The notes under the pieces were generated by a model, which was given only the letters and a program-made list of their open reading frames with translations, ran no database searches and was not told the DNA's origin. Shown here one piece after another: positions 1 to 8,190 of a stretch of 64,000 bases of DNA (positions are counted from its first letter, which is position 1; each line of letters begins with the position of its first letter). Source of the stretch: an uncultured Paracoccaceae bacterium (GTDB lineage: Bacteria; Pseudomonadota; Alphaproteobacteria; Rhodobacterales; Rhodobacteraceae). The stretch is from positions 1-64,000 of the forward strand of contig CAKZRP010000066.1 in NCBI GenBank assembly GCA_937146765.1, given 5' to 3'. The translations under genes were made by a program, and so were the position numbers.

Positions 1-537
1 CAAGAACAGCTTGGTGTGGTCCCAATCGGGCTGGCCGAACTCCCAGAAGGCGCCGCCCATGGTGTAGATGCCGGCCGTGGCCATATTGACCGAGCAAAAG
101 CCGCCATGCGCGGCATAGTTGCAGGTGCCGAAGTTCTGCGCCCAGAAGCTGGTAAAGGACTGGGATTGATCGCGCCCGGTGAAAAACGCCAGCTTTTCTG
201 GGTGTTTTTCGCGCAGGGGCTCCAGCCAGCCCTGCGCGATATCCAGCGCCTCGTCCCAGGAGATTTCCTCAAACGCGCCAGAGCCGCGCGGCCCAACCCG
301 TTTTAGCGGCGCGCGCAGGCGGGAAGGGGCATTGTGCTGCATGATGCCAGCCGAGCCTTTGGCGCAGAGCACGCCCTTGTTCACCGGGTGGTCGCGGTTG
401 CCCTCGATATAGGCGACCTTGCCGTCCTTGAGGTGCACGTTGATGCCACAGCGGCAGGCGCACATGTAACAGGTCGTCTTGCGGATCTCGTCCGAGACCG
501 GCGGCGAGGTCTCCACCTCGGGGTGCTGGACTGTCAT
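1..537 (-). CDS. soeA: SoeA-like molybdopterin oxidoreductase, N-terminal part (cut by window edge)
   Basis: The first 179 residues of a DMSO-reductase-family catalytic subunit; the rest lies off the left edge. Residues about 22-60 hold a CxxCxxxC cluster (CYMCACRC) and a fourth Cys in GVLCAKGSAG, the usual ligands of the N-terminal 4Fe-4S cluster. Molybdopterin-binding segments such as FFTGRDQSQS follow. There is no twin-arginine signal, so the enzyme should be cytoplasmic, as SoeA of the sulfite dehydrogenase SoeABC is. It starts 22 bases after a YeiH-family exporter gene on the same strand, and TauE, TauR and Tpa genes lie nearby; this sulfur setting is the main reason for preferring SoeA over a formate dehydrogenase or nitrate reductase. 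Fold and cofactor are well supported; the sulfite substrate is inferred. Confidence 0.65.
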   Translation of the reverse strand, partial: MTVQHPEVETSPPVSDEIRKTTCYMCACRCGINVHLKDGKVAYIEGNRDHPVNKGVLCAKGSAGIMQHNAPSRLRAPLKRVGPRGSGAFEEISWDEALDIAQGWLEPLREKHPEKLAFFTGRDQSQSFTSFWAQNFGTCNYAAHGGFCSVNMATAGIYTMGGAFWEFGQPDWDHTKLFL

Positions 538-559
538 CTGGCCTCCCTTTTTGTATGCG

Positions 560-1588
560 TCAGGTCAATAGGGTGATCCCCACCAGAATGACCCCTGCGA
601 TAAACAGCGTTTCCACCACAAGAAGCGCGATGGCGGCACCGCCGACAGAGAGCACCTGCTTGAGGTTGCTCTTCATTCCGACGGCAGCAATGGCGATGAG
701 GAGGAGCCAGCGCGAACAGGCGCTGAGGAACTCGGTCAGGACCTCGGGGATGAGGCCAAAGGAGTTGAGCGCCGCGAGCGCGATAAAGGCCACGACAAAG
801 CCGGGCAGCAGGGGCGGCTGTTTGCCCTCGGCCGGGGCGGTGACGCGGGCGCGGATCACCAGCGAGGCGACCAGCACCACCGGCGCCAGCATGGAGACGC
901 GAATGAGCTTCACGAGCGTGGCGGTGTCGCCGGTTTCCTCGGAGATCGAGAAACCCGCGCCGACCACTTGGGCCACGTCATGGATGGTGCCGCCGAGGAA
1001 GACGCCGGCCTGGATGTGGTCAAACTCCATCGTGCGGGCGAGGATCGGATAGGCGATCATCGCGACGGTGGACAAAAGCGTCACCCCCATCACGGTGAAG
1101 ATCAGCCGCTGTTCGGATTTCTCGTCGCGCGGCAGGATGGCGGCGAGGGCCATGGCGGCGGAGGCGCCGCAGATTGCGACCGAGCCGGCGGTCAGGAGGG
1201 CAAAGCGCCAGCCGTGATTGAAATAGCGCGCGATCACCAAGCCAAAGCAGATGGTGGCCACCACGCCCCCGGCGGTGAGCAGGATCAGCGGCAGGCCAAG
1301 GCCCGCCAGGACCATCATCGACACCCGCACGCCAAGGAAGGCCACCCCCAGCCGCAACAGCATCCGCGCCGAAAAGGCGACACCGGGCACTGTGCGGCCC
1401 TCTTCGCCTAGAAAGCTGACCGCAATCCCCAAGAGCAGCGCCAGAAGCATCGCGGGCGTCGCGTAATGCTCGGCCAGAAACTGTGCGGTGGCGGCAACGA
1501 TGACCGAGACCGCAACGCCCGGAAACAGCTCCTTGGCGCGGGCGCGCAGGGCAATGGCAGAAAGGCTGAGGCGGGCGGGCAGGGTCAT
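560..1588 (-). CDS. yeiH: YeiH/UPF0324-family putative sulfate or sulfite exporter
   Basis: A 342-residue, strongly hydrophobic protein with about ten membrane segments and the conserved LGVAFLGVR, CGASAAMALA and GGTIHDVAQVVGAG motifs of the Cons_hypoth698 family. YeiH proteins are annotated as putative sulfate exporters, but few have been tested. The ATG at 1588 was chosen over an in-frame TTG three codons upstream. It lies directly upstream of the soeA-like gene on the same strand, so the two probably form an operon that exports and oxidises sulfite. The substrate is inferred from this neighbourhood. Confidence 0.8.
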   Translation of the reverse strand: MTLPARLSLSAIALRARAKELFPGVAVSVIVAATAQFLAEHYATPAMLLALLLGIAVSFLGEEGRTVPGVAFSARMLLRLGVAFLGVRVSMMVLAGLGLPLILLTAGGVVATICFGLVIARYFNHGWRFALLTAGSVAICGASAAMALAAILPRDEKSEQRLIFTVMGVTLLSTVAMIAYPILARTMEFDHIQAGVFLGGTIHDVAQVVGAGFSISEETGDTATLVKLIRVSMLAPVVLVASLVIRARVTAPAEGKQPPLLPGFVVAFIALAALNSFGLIPEVLTEFLSACSRWLLLIAIAAVGMKSNLKQVLSVGGAAIALLVVETLFIAGVILVGITLLT

Positions 1589-1887
1589 GTCGGTCAAGAC
1601 GAGTCTTTCAGATCGGGGTGCCGAGAGGGGGTAAATAGTGCATCATTTGTGTATCAATTTGCAGCAATCCCGCAAGGTGAAACAATTCTCTTTTCCACGC
1701 GTCAAAAGTGGTACGTCCGTTCTGTCATTTTGGGAAGGGGTGGGCTTTTGTTTTCTATTCTGCGTCGCGCTTTGTGCCGCCTCTTGGGGTCGAGGCTGCG
1801 CCTAAAAAGGGGCGCTTGGCAGACCAAGAGAGGGTCGCCAAGGGCATCAATCGCAGGTTAGGCTTTGGGTTGGCGCGCCTTTGGCCG
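1589..1887. other. Intergenic leader between tauE-like and yeiH-like genes
   Basis: This 299-base stretch carries no convincing gene. The part near 1640-1690 is AT-rich and, read on the minus strand, contains TTGATACACAAATGATGC, which could hold the promoter for the yeiH-soeA operon. I found no CTGGAC core of the kind seen near tauR and tpa. Short ORFs here lack ribosome binding sites and family resemblance. Confidence 0.5.
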
Positions 1888-2643
1888 TCAGATCACCACC
1901 TTCAGGATATTGAGGAGCGCCAGTGCTGCTAATAGGGTCACGATCCGACGGCGAAAGCGGGCCGGGTCGGCGCTGGCAAAACCGCGACCGCCAAGCCAGA
2001 CCCCAAAGCCAAGGATCGGAAAGGCCATCAGAGCGCCTGTGACCGTCTCCCCCGTGACCAGCCCATGCGCGGACATGGTGGGCAGGGCCATCAGGTCGAT
2101 GCCGGTCAGAAAGACGACCATGGTGGCGCGAAAGGTGGCGGGGGCAATGGCCTGAGCCGAGAGGAACGCCGCCGTGGGCAGACCGCCGACGCCGGCCGCA
2201 TTAGCAGTACCCGCCAGGATACCGACACCGGCATGACTGATCGCGCCGATTGGGCGCTTCACCTGCCAACCGCTTAGCAAGAGCAGGCTGAGGGCGAGGA
2301 TCAAGCCGGAGACCGCAATGCGCGCCTGCACCGGATCCAGCCGCGCCATCAGCGCCACCGCAGGCACCACGGCAATGGCCGCCCCGACCAATAGCGCTCC
2401 TGCACGTCTCCAGTCCACATGGGCAAAGATGCCCTTGGCCTGAAAGGCCGTCATCGCGATCTCGCAAGCAAAGACCACCGGGATCAGCGGCAGCGGATTG
2501 GTGGTCTGCGCGGCCAGAACAATAAAGATCGCCGAGAAACCAAAGCCGGAATAGCCACGAATAATGGCCGCGCCAAACAGGGCGGCAGCGAGAAACGCGC
2601 CTTGGGCAAGGCTGAGGTCAAAGGGGAGGTCCAAGGGGGTCAA
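1888..2643 (-). CDS. tauE: TauE/SafE-family sulfite or sulfonate exporter
   Basis: A 251-residue integral membrane protein with about eight hydrophobic helices. The conserved family turn IIRGYSGFGFSAI sits near residue 30, and a second half-repeat around AGTANAAGVGGLPTAAF follows, as in TauE/SafE (PF01925) anion exporters. These proteins are linked to sulfite or sulfoacetate export during taurine and other sulfonate breakdown. The best start seems to be a TTG at 2643; a second TTG lies three codons further in and no ATG is close. It lies downstream of tauR on the same strand, about 200 bases away, which supports a role in taurine metabolism. The exact anion cannot be read from the sequence. 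Confidence 0.8.
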   Translation of the reverse strand: MTPLDLPFDLSLAQGAFLAAALFGAAIIRGYSGFGFSAIFIVLAAQTTNPLPLIPVVFACEIAMTAFQAKGIFAHVDWRRAGALLVGAAIAVVPAVALMARLDPVQARIAVSGLILALSLLLLSGWQVKRPIGAISHAGVGILAGTANAAGVGGLPTAAFLSAQAIAPATFRATMVVFLTGIDLMALPTMSAHGLVTGETVTGALMAFPILGFGVWLGGRGFASADPARFRRRIVTLLAALALLNILKVVI

Positions 2644-2841
2644 AGGCCTGTCTTGGGGTCGCCTATCTTCCGCAGGGGTCGAGATGTGCGACGGGTTTCG
2701 TCACGGCAGCACGGCGCAAGGCAGCTTCCCCGGTTGGAGGGAACCTCGCGGTTGATTTCGGCTTAGGCTCAACGGGCACCACGCCATAGTACCAGTTTGG
2801 CGGTGCCATAAGGCCAGAGAGGTCCTGTGCCAGAAGAGAGG

Positions 2842-4308
2842 TCAGCCGGGACAGGCCCGGATCGCGGCGGCAATTTCGGCGATGCCCTGCGGGATGCGAT
2901 CCGCCGCAATGGAGGAATAGCCCAGCCGGTAGAAGTGGTGCTGTCGCGTCTCGGTGGAAAAGAAGGCCGCGCCGGGTTCGATGATCACGCCCTTGTCGCG
3001 CAAGGACAGACCGAGGCGGGTCATATCCACCGCCTCCGGCGCCTGCATCCAGAGCGAGGAACCACCATAAAGACTGCGGTTGGCGGGCGTGAGACCCTCT
3101 GTAAGGATCGCCTCTTCCAGCACGGCACGGCGCTCCTGCAGCACTTTGCCGGTACGGCGGATCTGAGCGTCGTAGTGACCAAGCGACAGGAAATAGGCGA
3201 CGGTGCGCTGGATATGCCCCGGCGGGTGACGCAGCACATTGGCCCGAAGCGCCCGGGCCTGCCGGATAAAGGGCTCGGACCCAACGAGATAGCCCAGCCG
3301 GAGCCCGGGAAACAGCGATTTGGAAAAGCTGCCGATGTAGATCACCCGCCCCTCCGCGTCGATCGACTTCAGCGCGGGCGAGGGCTGAGTGCGGAAGGAC
3401 ATCTCAAACTCGTAGTCATCCTCCACCACAATCGCGTCGATCTCGCGGGCGCGGCTCAACAGCGCCTTGCGGCGCGCCATCGGCATGGTCGACGTGGTCG
3501 GGCTTTGGAGGCTGGGGGTGGTGAAGATCACATCGGTATCGGCGCGGATCAGATCGGGCGGCAGGCCCTCCTTGTCCACCCCGATCACATCCACCGCGCA
3601 TCCGGTGTGCTTGAGTTGGTCGCGCAGCGTGTAATAGCTCGGGTCCTCAATCGCCGCCTTGCGCCCCGGTTGCAGCAGGAGTTGCACCACGGTCCAGAGC
3701 GCGTTTTGCGCGCCAAGGGTAATCAGGATCTCCTCGGGGCGGGCGATGATGCCCCGGCGCGGCAGGGTGTTGCGGGCGATATATTCGATCAATAGGGGGT
3801 CGTCCTGATCGAAATAGTCGCCGGTCATTGCGGCGAAATCCTTCTGCCCCAAGGCGCGCAGCGCGCAGAGCCGCCAATTGGCGTGGTCAAACAGCGTCGC
3901 ATCGGCCTGCCCGTAGATGAACGGGTAGCGGTAGTTGCGCCAATCCTGCGGTTTGCGGGGCGTGTCGCCGCCGGTGAAGACCTGCGTCAGGGCGCAGGAC
4001 CAGTTCACCGCCTCTTGCCGCTTTTGCGTCGGCGCGAAGGAGGGCGGCACCGGGGCGGTCTCAGAGACAAAGAATCCGGAGCGGCCACGCGCGGTCAGGT
4101 AGTCGTTCGCGACCAGCTCGGTATAGGCGAGGGTCACGGTGATGCGGCTGACGCCGAGATGCCTCGCGAGCTTGCGCGAGGAGGGCAGTTTTTCGCCCGC
4201 ACGGAACCGCCCCGAGAGGATGCCGGCAGCGATCATCTCTTGGATCTGCGCTTGCAGGGTGCCTTGGGCGTCGGAATTGAGAAAGAAGGTCTCGACAGAA
4301 ATAGCCAT
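2842..4308 (-). CDS. tauR: MocR-type (GntR/aminotransferase) regulator, TauR-like
   Basis: A 488-residue MocR-subfamily regulator. Residues about 10-78 form a GntR winged helix (LPSSRKLARHLGVSRITVT). Residues about 120-485 form a fold-type I aminotransferase domain with the PLP lysine at about K330 in GSFSKSLFPGLRLGY. The family uses PLP and an amino-compound ligand to switch promoters. TauR of Rhodobacter capsulatus, in this family, activates taurine genes. A TauE-like exporter and Tpa in the same window, and two CTGGACT direct repeats 16-47 bases before this start codon, support the TauR assignment. The repeats so close to the start suggest autoregulation. Another MocR protein such as PdxR or GabR is possible but fits the neighbourhood less well. 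Confidence 0.78.
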   Translation of the reverse strand: MAISVETFFLNSDAQGTLQAQIQEMIAAGILSGRFRAGEKLPSSRKLARHLGVSRITVTLAYTELVANDYLTARGRSGFFVSETAPVPPSFAPTQKRQEAVNWSCALTQVFTGGDTPRKPQDWRNYRYPFIYGQADATLFDHANWRLCALRALGQKDFAAMTGDYFDQDDPLLIEYIARNTLPRRGIIARPEEILITLGAQNALWTVVQLLLQPGRKAAIEDPSYYTLRDQLKHTGCAVDVIGVDKEGLPPDLIRADTDVIFTTPSLQSPTTSTMPMARRKALLSRAREIDAIVVEDDYEFEMSFRTQPSPALKSIDAEGRVIYIGSFSKSLFPGLRLGYLVGSEPFIRQARALRANVLRHPPGHIQRTVAYFLSLGHYDAQIRRTGKVLQERRAVLEEAILTEGLTPANRSLYGGSSLWMQAPEAVDMTRLGLSLRDKGVIIEPGAAFFSTETRQHHFYRLGYSSIAADRIPQGIAEIAAAIRACPG

Positions 4309-4323
4309 GGGGCCGAGCCTATT

Positions 4324-4355
4324 CTGGACTTAAAGCGCTGGCAATCTGGACTGCG
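4324..4355 (+). promoter_or_regulatory. Putative TauR operator: two CTGGACT direct repeats
   Basis: CTGGACTTAA at 4324-4333 and CTGGACTGCG at 4346-4355 are spaced exactly 22 bases apart, two helical turns. They lie between the divergent tauR (start 4308) and arsR (start 4505). MocR regulators typically bind direct repeats with this kind of spacing, and my recollection is that the R. capsulatus TauR site has this core. The repeats read away from tauR. Confidence 0.65.
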
Positions 4356-4469
4356 CGCCTGAGGCGGGGACTTCCGCCCCTTGCAAAAGAGCAAGGCAGG
4401 GCTGGGGGTTATACAAAAAACGCCGATGCGTCTAAAGGCAGTCCTTGCCACATAGGAAATTAAACCATA

Positions 4470-4479
4470 AAACTAGTTT
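4470..4479. promoter_or_regulatory. Palindrome upstream of arsR-like gene
   Basis: AAACTAGTTT is a perfect 10-base palindrome 25 bases before the ArsR-family start codon. It sits in an AT-rich stretch flanked by TAAAC and GTTTA. ArsR/SmtB repressors bind short AT-rich dyads that overlap their own promoters, so this is a reasonable autoregulatory operator. It is judged by position and symmetry only. Confidence 0.45.
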
Positions 4480-4504
4480 AATAGATTCGTTTAGGAGGTG
4501 TCGC

Positions 4505-4828
4505 ATGGATCTGTCCCTAGCCGCCCAAGGTTTTGCCGCGATGGGGTCTGAGGCCCGGATGGAAGTGCTGCGCGTTTTGGTGCGCGCAGGCGAGGCGGGC
4601 TTGACCGTCGGCGAGGTGCGGGACCGTACCGGCATCGCGGCCTCGACACTGGCGCATCATCTGAAGTTCCTTACCGGGGCGGAGGTCGTGGTGCAGGAGA
4701 AGGCTGGCCGCAGCACCATCTGCCGGGCGAATTTCGCGCATCTTCAAACCCTTGCGACCTATATCCTGAGCGAATGCTGTCAGGATGAGGCGCTGTGCAC
4801 CACCCGAAAGGCGGCAAACGATGGCTGA
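4505..4828 (+). CDS. ArsR/SmtB-family winged-helix repressor
   Basis: A 107-residue protein with the compact ArsR fold; the recognition region is TGIAASTLAHHLKFLTGAEVV at residues about 41-60. The ATG at 4505 follows a good Shine-Dalgarno sequence (AGGAGG at 4493-4498), so a TTG 60 bases upstream is rejected. Cysteines occur near the C-terminus (SECCQDEALC), and such residues often bind metalloids in this family. The gene overlaps the next one, an ArsP-like permease, by eight bases, so they form one operon. The inferred role is derepression of the permease by arsenite, an organoarsenical or another soft metal. Confidence 0.85.
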   Translation: MDLSLAAQGFAAMGSEARMEVLRVLVRAGEAGLTVGEVRDRTGIAASTLAHHLKFLTGAEVVVQEKAGRSTICRANFAHLQTLATYILSECCQDEALCTTRKAANDG

Positions 4829-5849
4829 TCTCACCCAAACCCCGCGCCGGGGGCGTATGGCGCTTGATTGGCTGCAAAGCCCCTGGAGCCTTGGGGCGCT
4901 GATCCTCTTGGCGGTGGCGCTCCTCGATCTGGGGAATTTTTGGCCGGTGCTGACCTTTGCGGCAGCGGCTTTGCTGTCGACCTCGAAATATATCCTCTTT
5001 GCGGTAACTTTGCTGGCCTATTTGAAGGCCACAGGGGCCGAGGCGCTGGTGGCGCACGGCTTTGTCGGGCGCGAGACACGGATGATCCTGTTTGCCGCCC
5101 TCTTGGGCGGGCTGGCGCCGTTTTGCTCCTGCGAGGTGATCCCCTTTATCGCCGGGCTGCTGGCCTTGGGCGCGCCTTTGTCGGCGGTCATGGCCTTTTG
5201 GCTCTCTTCGCCCCTGATCGACCCGCCGACGCTGTTGATTACGGCGGCGGCACTCGGCTGGCCCTTTGCCATCGCCAAGGCGCTGAGCGCAGTGGGCCTT
5301 GGGCTTTTTGGCGGCTTTGTGGTGAAGGCGCTGCGGAGCGGCGGGCTGTTTGCGCAGCCCTTGCGCAAGGAGCCGGTCAAAAGTTGCTGTGGCTGTGGCG
5401 CGCCCAAGGTCGAACAGCCGAACTGGCGGTTCTGGCAGGAAGACAGCCGCCGGGCGACCTTCCGCAAGGAGTTTGTCGAGAACGCCCTGTTCCTGTTGAA
5501 ATGGCTGGCCTTTGCCTATGTGCTGGAGGCCCTGTTGGTGACCTATGTGCGTCCCGAATGGATTGCGTCGCTGGTCGGTGGCGAGGGCGTGGTGCCGATT
5601 GCCATTGCGGCGGTGGTGGGCATGCCAGCCTATCTGAATTCCTATGTGGCACCGCCCTTGCTCGCTGGGCTGATGGCCCAAGGCATGAGCGCAGGCGCGG
5701 CGCTGGCCTTTATGGTGGCGGGGGCGGTGAGTTCGATCCCGGCGATGGCGGCGGTCTGGTCTCTGGTGAAGCCGCGCGTCTTTGCCACCTATCTGGTCTT
5801 GGGCGTCACGGGAGCGATCCTGTCGGGGGTGGTGTTCCAGTTGATCTGA
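4821..5849 (+). CDS. ArsP-like permease (DUF318/PF03773), probable metalloid efflux
   Basis: A 342-residue membrane protein with about eight helices and the family hallmark FCSCEVIPFIAGLL near residue 105. A second half-repeat around GMPAYLNSYVAPPLLAGLM follows. ArsP members export trivalent methylated or aromatic arsenicals; other PF03773 proteins have unknown cargo. The central hydrophilic loop near residues 190-200 carries a cysteine cluster (SCCGCGAP), which could bind a soft metal. It is translationally coupled to the ArsR-family gene upstream. The substrate is inferred from this pairing. Confidence 0.75.
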   Translation: MADLTQTPRRGRMALDWLQSPWSLGALILLAVALLDLGNFWPVLTFAAAALLSTSKYILFAVTLLAYLKATGAEALVAHGFVGRETRMILFAALLGGLAPFCSCEVIPFIAGLLALGAPLSAVMAFWLSSPLIDPPTLLITAAALGWPFAIAKALSAVGLGLFGGFVVKALRSGGLFAQPLRKEPVKSCCGCGAPKVEQPNWRFWQEDSRRATFRKEFVENALFLLKWLAFAYVLEALLVTYVRPEWIASLVGGEGVVPIAIAAVVGMPAYLNSYVAPPLLAGLMAQGMSAGAALAFMVAGAVSSIPAMAAVWSLVKPRVFATYLVLGVTGAILSGVVFQLI

Positions 5850-6069
5850 GGGCGGGCGGGGGGCTCCCGCCGATTCACGGTCTCCTGCTGCGCAGGACCC
5901 CATGAGTCGTTGGGCCGGGCGCCTTCGGCGCGGGATCTGCTGAGACGGCTCTCAAGGGGCAGGTTGCCCTTTGAGAGCCACGTTCAAGTTTGCAAGAGCG
6001 GGCGCGTCAAGGACAAGCCGCCCGTTCCGGGCGGGGCCTCACGGCCTCCTTGACCCGCGGGGGCGAACT
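5850..6069. repeat. Stack of intergenic hairpins between arsP-like and GNAT genes
   Basis: No gene is seen. Three or more inverted repeats lie in a row between convergent genes. GCGGGGGGCTCCCGCCG at about 5856-5871 recurs in a near copy at about 56222-56237. A 15-base-pair hairpin with a three-base loop spans 5947-5979 (GGCTCTCAAGGGGCA arm, one G-T pair). GTCAAGG and CCTTGAC arms lie near 6007-6054. The 5947-5979 hairpin may end transcription in both directions, although no clear T-tract follows. Confidence 0.55.
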
Positions 6070-6651
6070 TTAGCGTGCGATCAGGAAGTCGAGGTTGGCC
6101 TTGACCCCGGGCCAGTCGGCGGCGGTGATCGAATAGACCGCCGTGTCCCGCAGGCTGCCGTTTGGCAGCACCATATGAGCGCGCAGCACCCCGTCGAGGC
6201 GGGCGCCCAAACGCTCAATCGCGGCGCGGCTTTGGCGGTTCAGAAAATGCGTGCGGAATTCGACTGCGATGGCCTGTTTGCTGTCAAAGGCATGGGCCAG
6301 CATCAGCCGCTTGATCCTTGTGTTGAGGCCCGTGCGCTGCACCGATTTGCGATACCATGTATAGCCGATTTCGACCCGTTGGTTGGTGTGGTCGATGTTC
6401 ATATAGGTGGTCATCCCCACCGCGCGGCCCACGGTGTCGAGTATGGCAAAGGGCACCATGCTGCCTGCGTCCTGCAGCGCGAGTCGGCGGGTGATCTCGG
6501 CCTCTACCCCCTCGGGCGACGGCACGGAGGTGTACCACAGGTGGTTGAGGTCGCCATCGGCGGCGGCCTCGGAGAGATCCGCCTGATGGGCGAGGGTCAG
6601 CGGTGTGAGGCTGGCAGTGCCGTCGGTGAGGTCGGTGGGGGTCATCCACAT
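6070..6651 (-). CDS. GNAT-family N-acetyltransferase (RimJ/RimL type)
   Basis: A 193-residue protein of the Acetyltransf_3 type. It shows the early strand ASLTPLTLAHQADLSEAAADG, the central VGMTTYMNIDHTNQRVEIGYTW region and the late NRQSRAAIERLGARLDGVLR segment that closes the acetyl-CoA site. Relatives acetylate N-terminal amines of ribosomal proteins or small molecules; the acceptor here is unknown. The ATG at 6651 was chosen because AAAGG lies about ten bases upstream; an ATG two codons further in is also possible. It runs in the same direction as tpa, but a hairpin at 6697-6726 separates them. Confidence 0.8.
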   Translation of the reverse strand: MWMTPTDLTDGTASLTPLTLAHQADLSEAAADGDLNHLWYTSVPSPEGVEAEITRRLALQDAGSMVPFAILDTVGRAVGMTTYMNIDHTNQRVEIGYTWYRKSVQRTGLNTRIKRLMLAHAFDSKQAIAVEFRTHFLNRQSRAAIERLGARLDGVLRAHMVLPNGSLRDTAVYSITAADWPGVKANLDFLIAR

Positions 6652-6696
6652 GGCAGGGGGCCTTTCATCTGAAAGCGGTTTCTGTCCCAATGCAAT

Positions 6697-6726
6697 AAGG
6701 GTGGCCCTATGAGAAGAGCCACCCTT
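6697..6726 (-). terminator. Hairpin downstream of tpa
   Basis: AAGGGTGGC and GCCACCCTT form a perfect nine-base-pair stem with a 12-base loop between the end of tpa and the GNAT gene. T-richness after the stem is weak on the minus strand and better on the plus strand, so termination strength is uncertain. Confidence 0.5.
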
Positions 6727-6756
6727 TGCATTTTCTTCCAGACCAATCCGCGGCGT

Positions 6757-8157
6757 TTAGCCGAAAACGGTGGTCAGCGCCTTGTCCACCGCGTCGGTGA
6801 TGCGGTCGATGTCATCTGCCGTGGCGATCAGCGCCGGGCTGAAGCAGAGCGTGTTGTTGCGCCCGGGAATGGAGCGATTGGTGACGCCGATGATCACGCC
6901 ATGGTTGCCAACCTCGGCCACCACCTTTTGCGCGATGGCTTCCTCCACCGGTTCCTTGGTCTCGCGGTCGACCACCAGCTCGGCGCCAAGGAACAGGCCC
7001 TTGCCGCGCACATCGCCGATCACCGCGTGCTTTTCCTTGAGCGTGCGTAGGTTGTTCAGCATCCGCTCGCCCATCTTGGTGCAGTTTTCCAAGAGGCCTT
7101 CGTCTTCGATGATTCGCATATTCTCGAGCGCCGCCGCCGGGCCCGCGGTGCAGCCGCCAAAGGTGGAGATATCGCGGAAGTAGTTCAGCTTGTCGCTGGG
7201 GTCGGTCTTGAACAGCTCAAAGACCTCCTCGGTGGTGACCATGCAGGCGATGGCCGCATAGCCGGAGGCGACGCCCTTGGCCATGGTCACAAAGTCGGGC
7301 TGGATGCCGTAGTGCTGATAGCCGAACCAATGGGTGCCGGTGCGCCCGATGCCGCAGACCACCTCGTCGATATGCAGCAAGATATCGTATTTCTTGCAGA
7401 TCTCCTGAACGCGCGGCCAATAGCCCTCGGGCGCCTCGATGACACCGCCGCCTGCGGTCACCGGCTCAAGGCAGAGACCGCCGACGGTCTCGGGGCCTTC
7501 GCGCAGGATGACCTCTTCGATCAGGTTGGCGGCGGCAATGCCGAACGCTTCGCCGGAGAGATGCTCCAGACCCAGCTCGTGTTTGCGGTATTCCATGCAA
7601 TGGGGCACGCGGACGAAATCCGGCGCGAAGGGGCCGTATTGCGCGTTGCGCTCGTCCTGACCACCCGCCGACATCGCCGCGAGGGTGGAGCCGTGGTAAT
7701 CGCGGTCGCGATAGAGGATCTTGGTCTTCTTGCCGCCGTATTTCTTATGCGCGATCTGGCGGATCATCTTGAAGGCTTTCTCATTCGCCTCCGAGCCGGA
7801 GTTCACGTAGTAGACGCGCGACATGCCGGGCATTTTCTCGATCAGCTTTTCGGCGAACAGCGCGCCGGGCACCGAGCCTGCGGCCTGGGCGAAATAGCAC
7901 ATCTTCATCATCTGGTCGTAGACCGCCTTGCAGATGCTTTCGCGGCCATAGCCCACGTTGACCGTCCAGACCGCGCCGGAGACCGCGTCGAGCCATTCCT
8001 TGCCGTTCTGATCCCAGACGCGCATGCCCTTGCCCTCGACGATGATGCGCGGGTCGTTGGATTCAAAGGGCTTGTGCTGCACGAGGTGGTGCCAGACGTG
8101 GGCTTTATCGGCCTCGATCACGTGGCTCAGGTCGTTATCGGTGAACGTGCCAAGCAT
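6757..8157 (-). CDS. tpa: Taurine:pyruvate aminotransferase
   Basis: A 466-residue class III (fold-type I) PLP aminotransferase. It contains YVNSGSEANEKAFKM near residue 120, the aspartate motif HIDEVVCGIGRTG near 264 and the PLP lysine at about K294 (TMAKGVASGY). The N-terminus and overall sequence recall the Tpa enzymes of Roseobacter-group bacteria, which transfer the amino group of taurine to pyruvate and give sulfoacetaldehyde and alanine. Context agrees: a TauR-like regulator, a TauE-like exporter and a SoeA-like subunit lie within 8 kb, and a TauR-type CTGGAC core sits about 100 bases upstream. Xsc, which would cleave sulfoacetaldehyde, is not in the window. A different omega-amine substrate is the main alternative. 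Confidence 0.8.
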   Translation of the reverse strand: MLGTFTDNDLSHVIEADKAHVWHHLVQHKPFESNDPRIIVEGKGMRVWDQNGKEWLDAVSGAVWTVNVGYGRESICKAVYDQMMKMCYFAQAAGSVPGALFAEKLIEKMPGMSRVYYVNSGSEANEKAFKMIRQIAHKKYGGKKTKILYRDRDYHGSTLAAMSAGGQDERNAQYGPFAPDFVRVPHCMEYRKHELGLEHLSGEAFGIAAANLIEEVILREGPETVGGLCLEPVTAGGGVIEAPEGYWPRVQEICKKYDILLHIDEVVCGIGRTGTHWFGYQHYGIQPDFVTMAKGVASGYAAIACMVTTEEVFELFKTDPSDKLNYFRDISTFGGCTAGPAAALENMRIIEDEGLLENCTKMGERMLNNLRTLKEKHAVIGDVRGKGLFLGAELVVDRETKEPVEEAIAQKVVAEVGNHGVIIGVTNRSIPGRNNTLCFSPALIATADDIDRITDAVDKALTTVFG

Positions 8158-8190
8158 GACAGGTTCCTTTCATCTTTTGCGGAATTCCCG

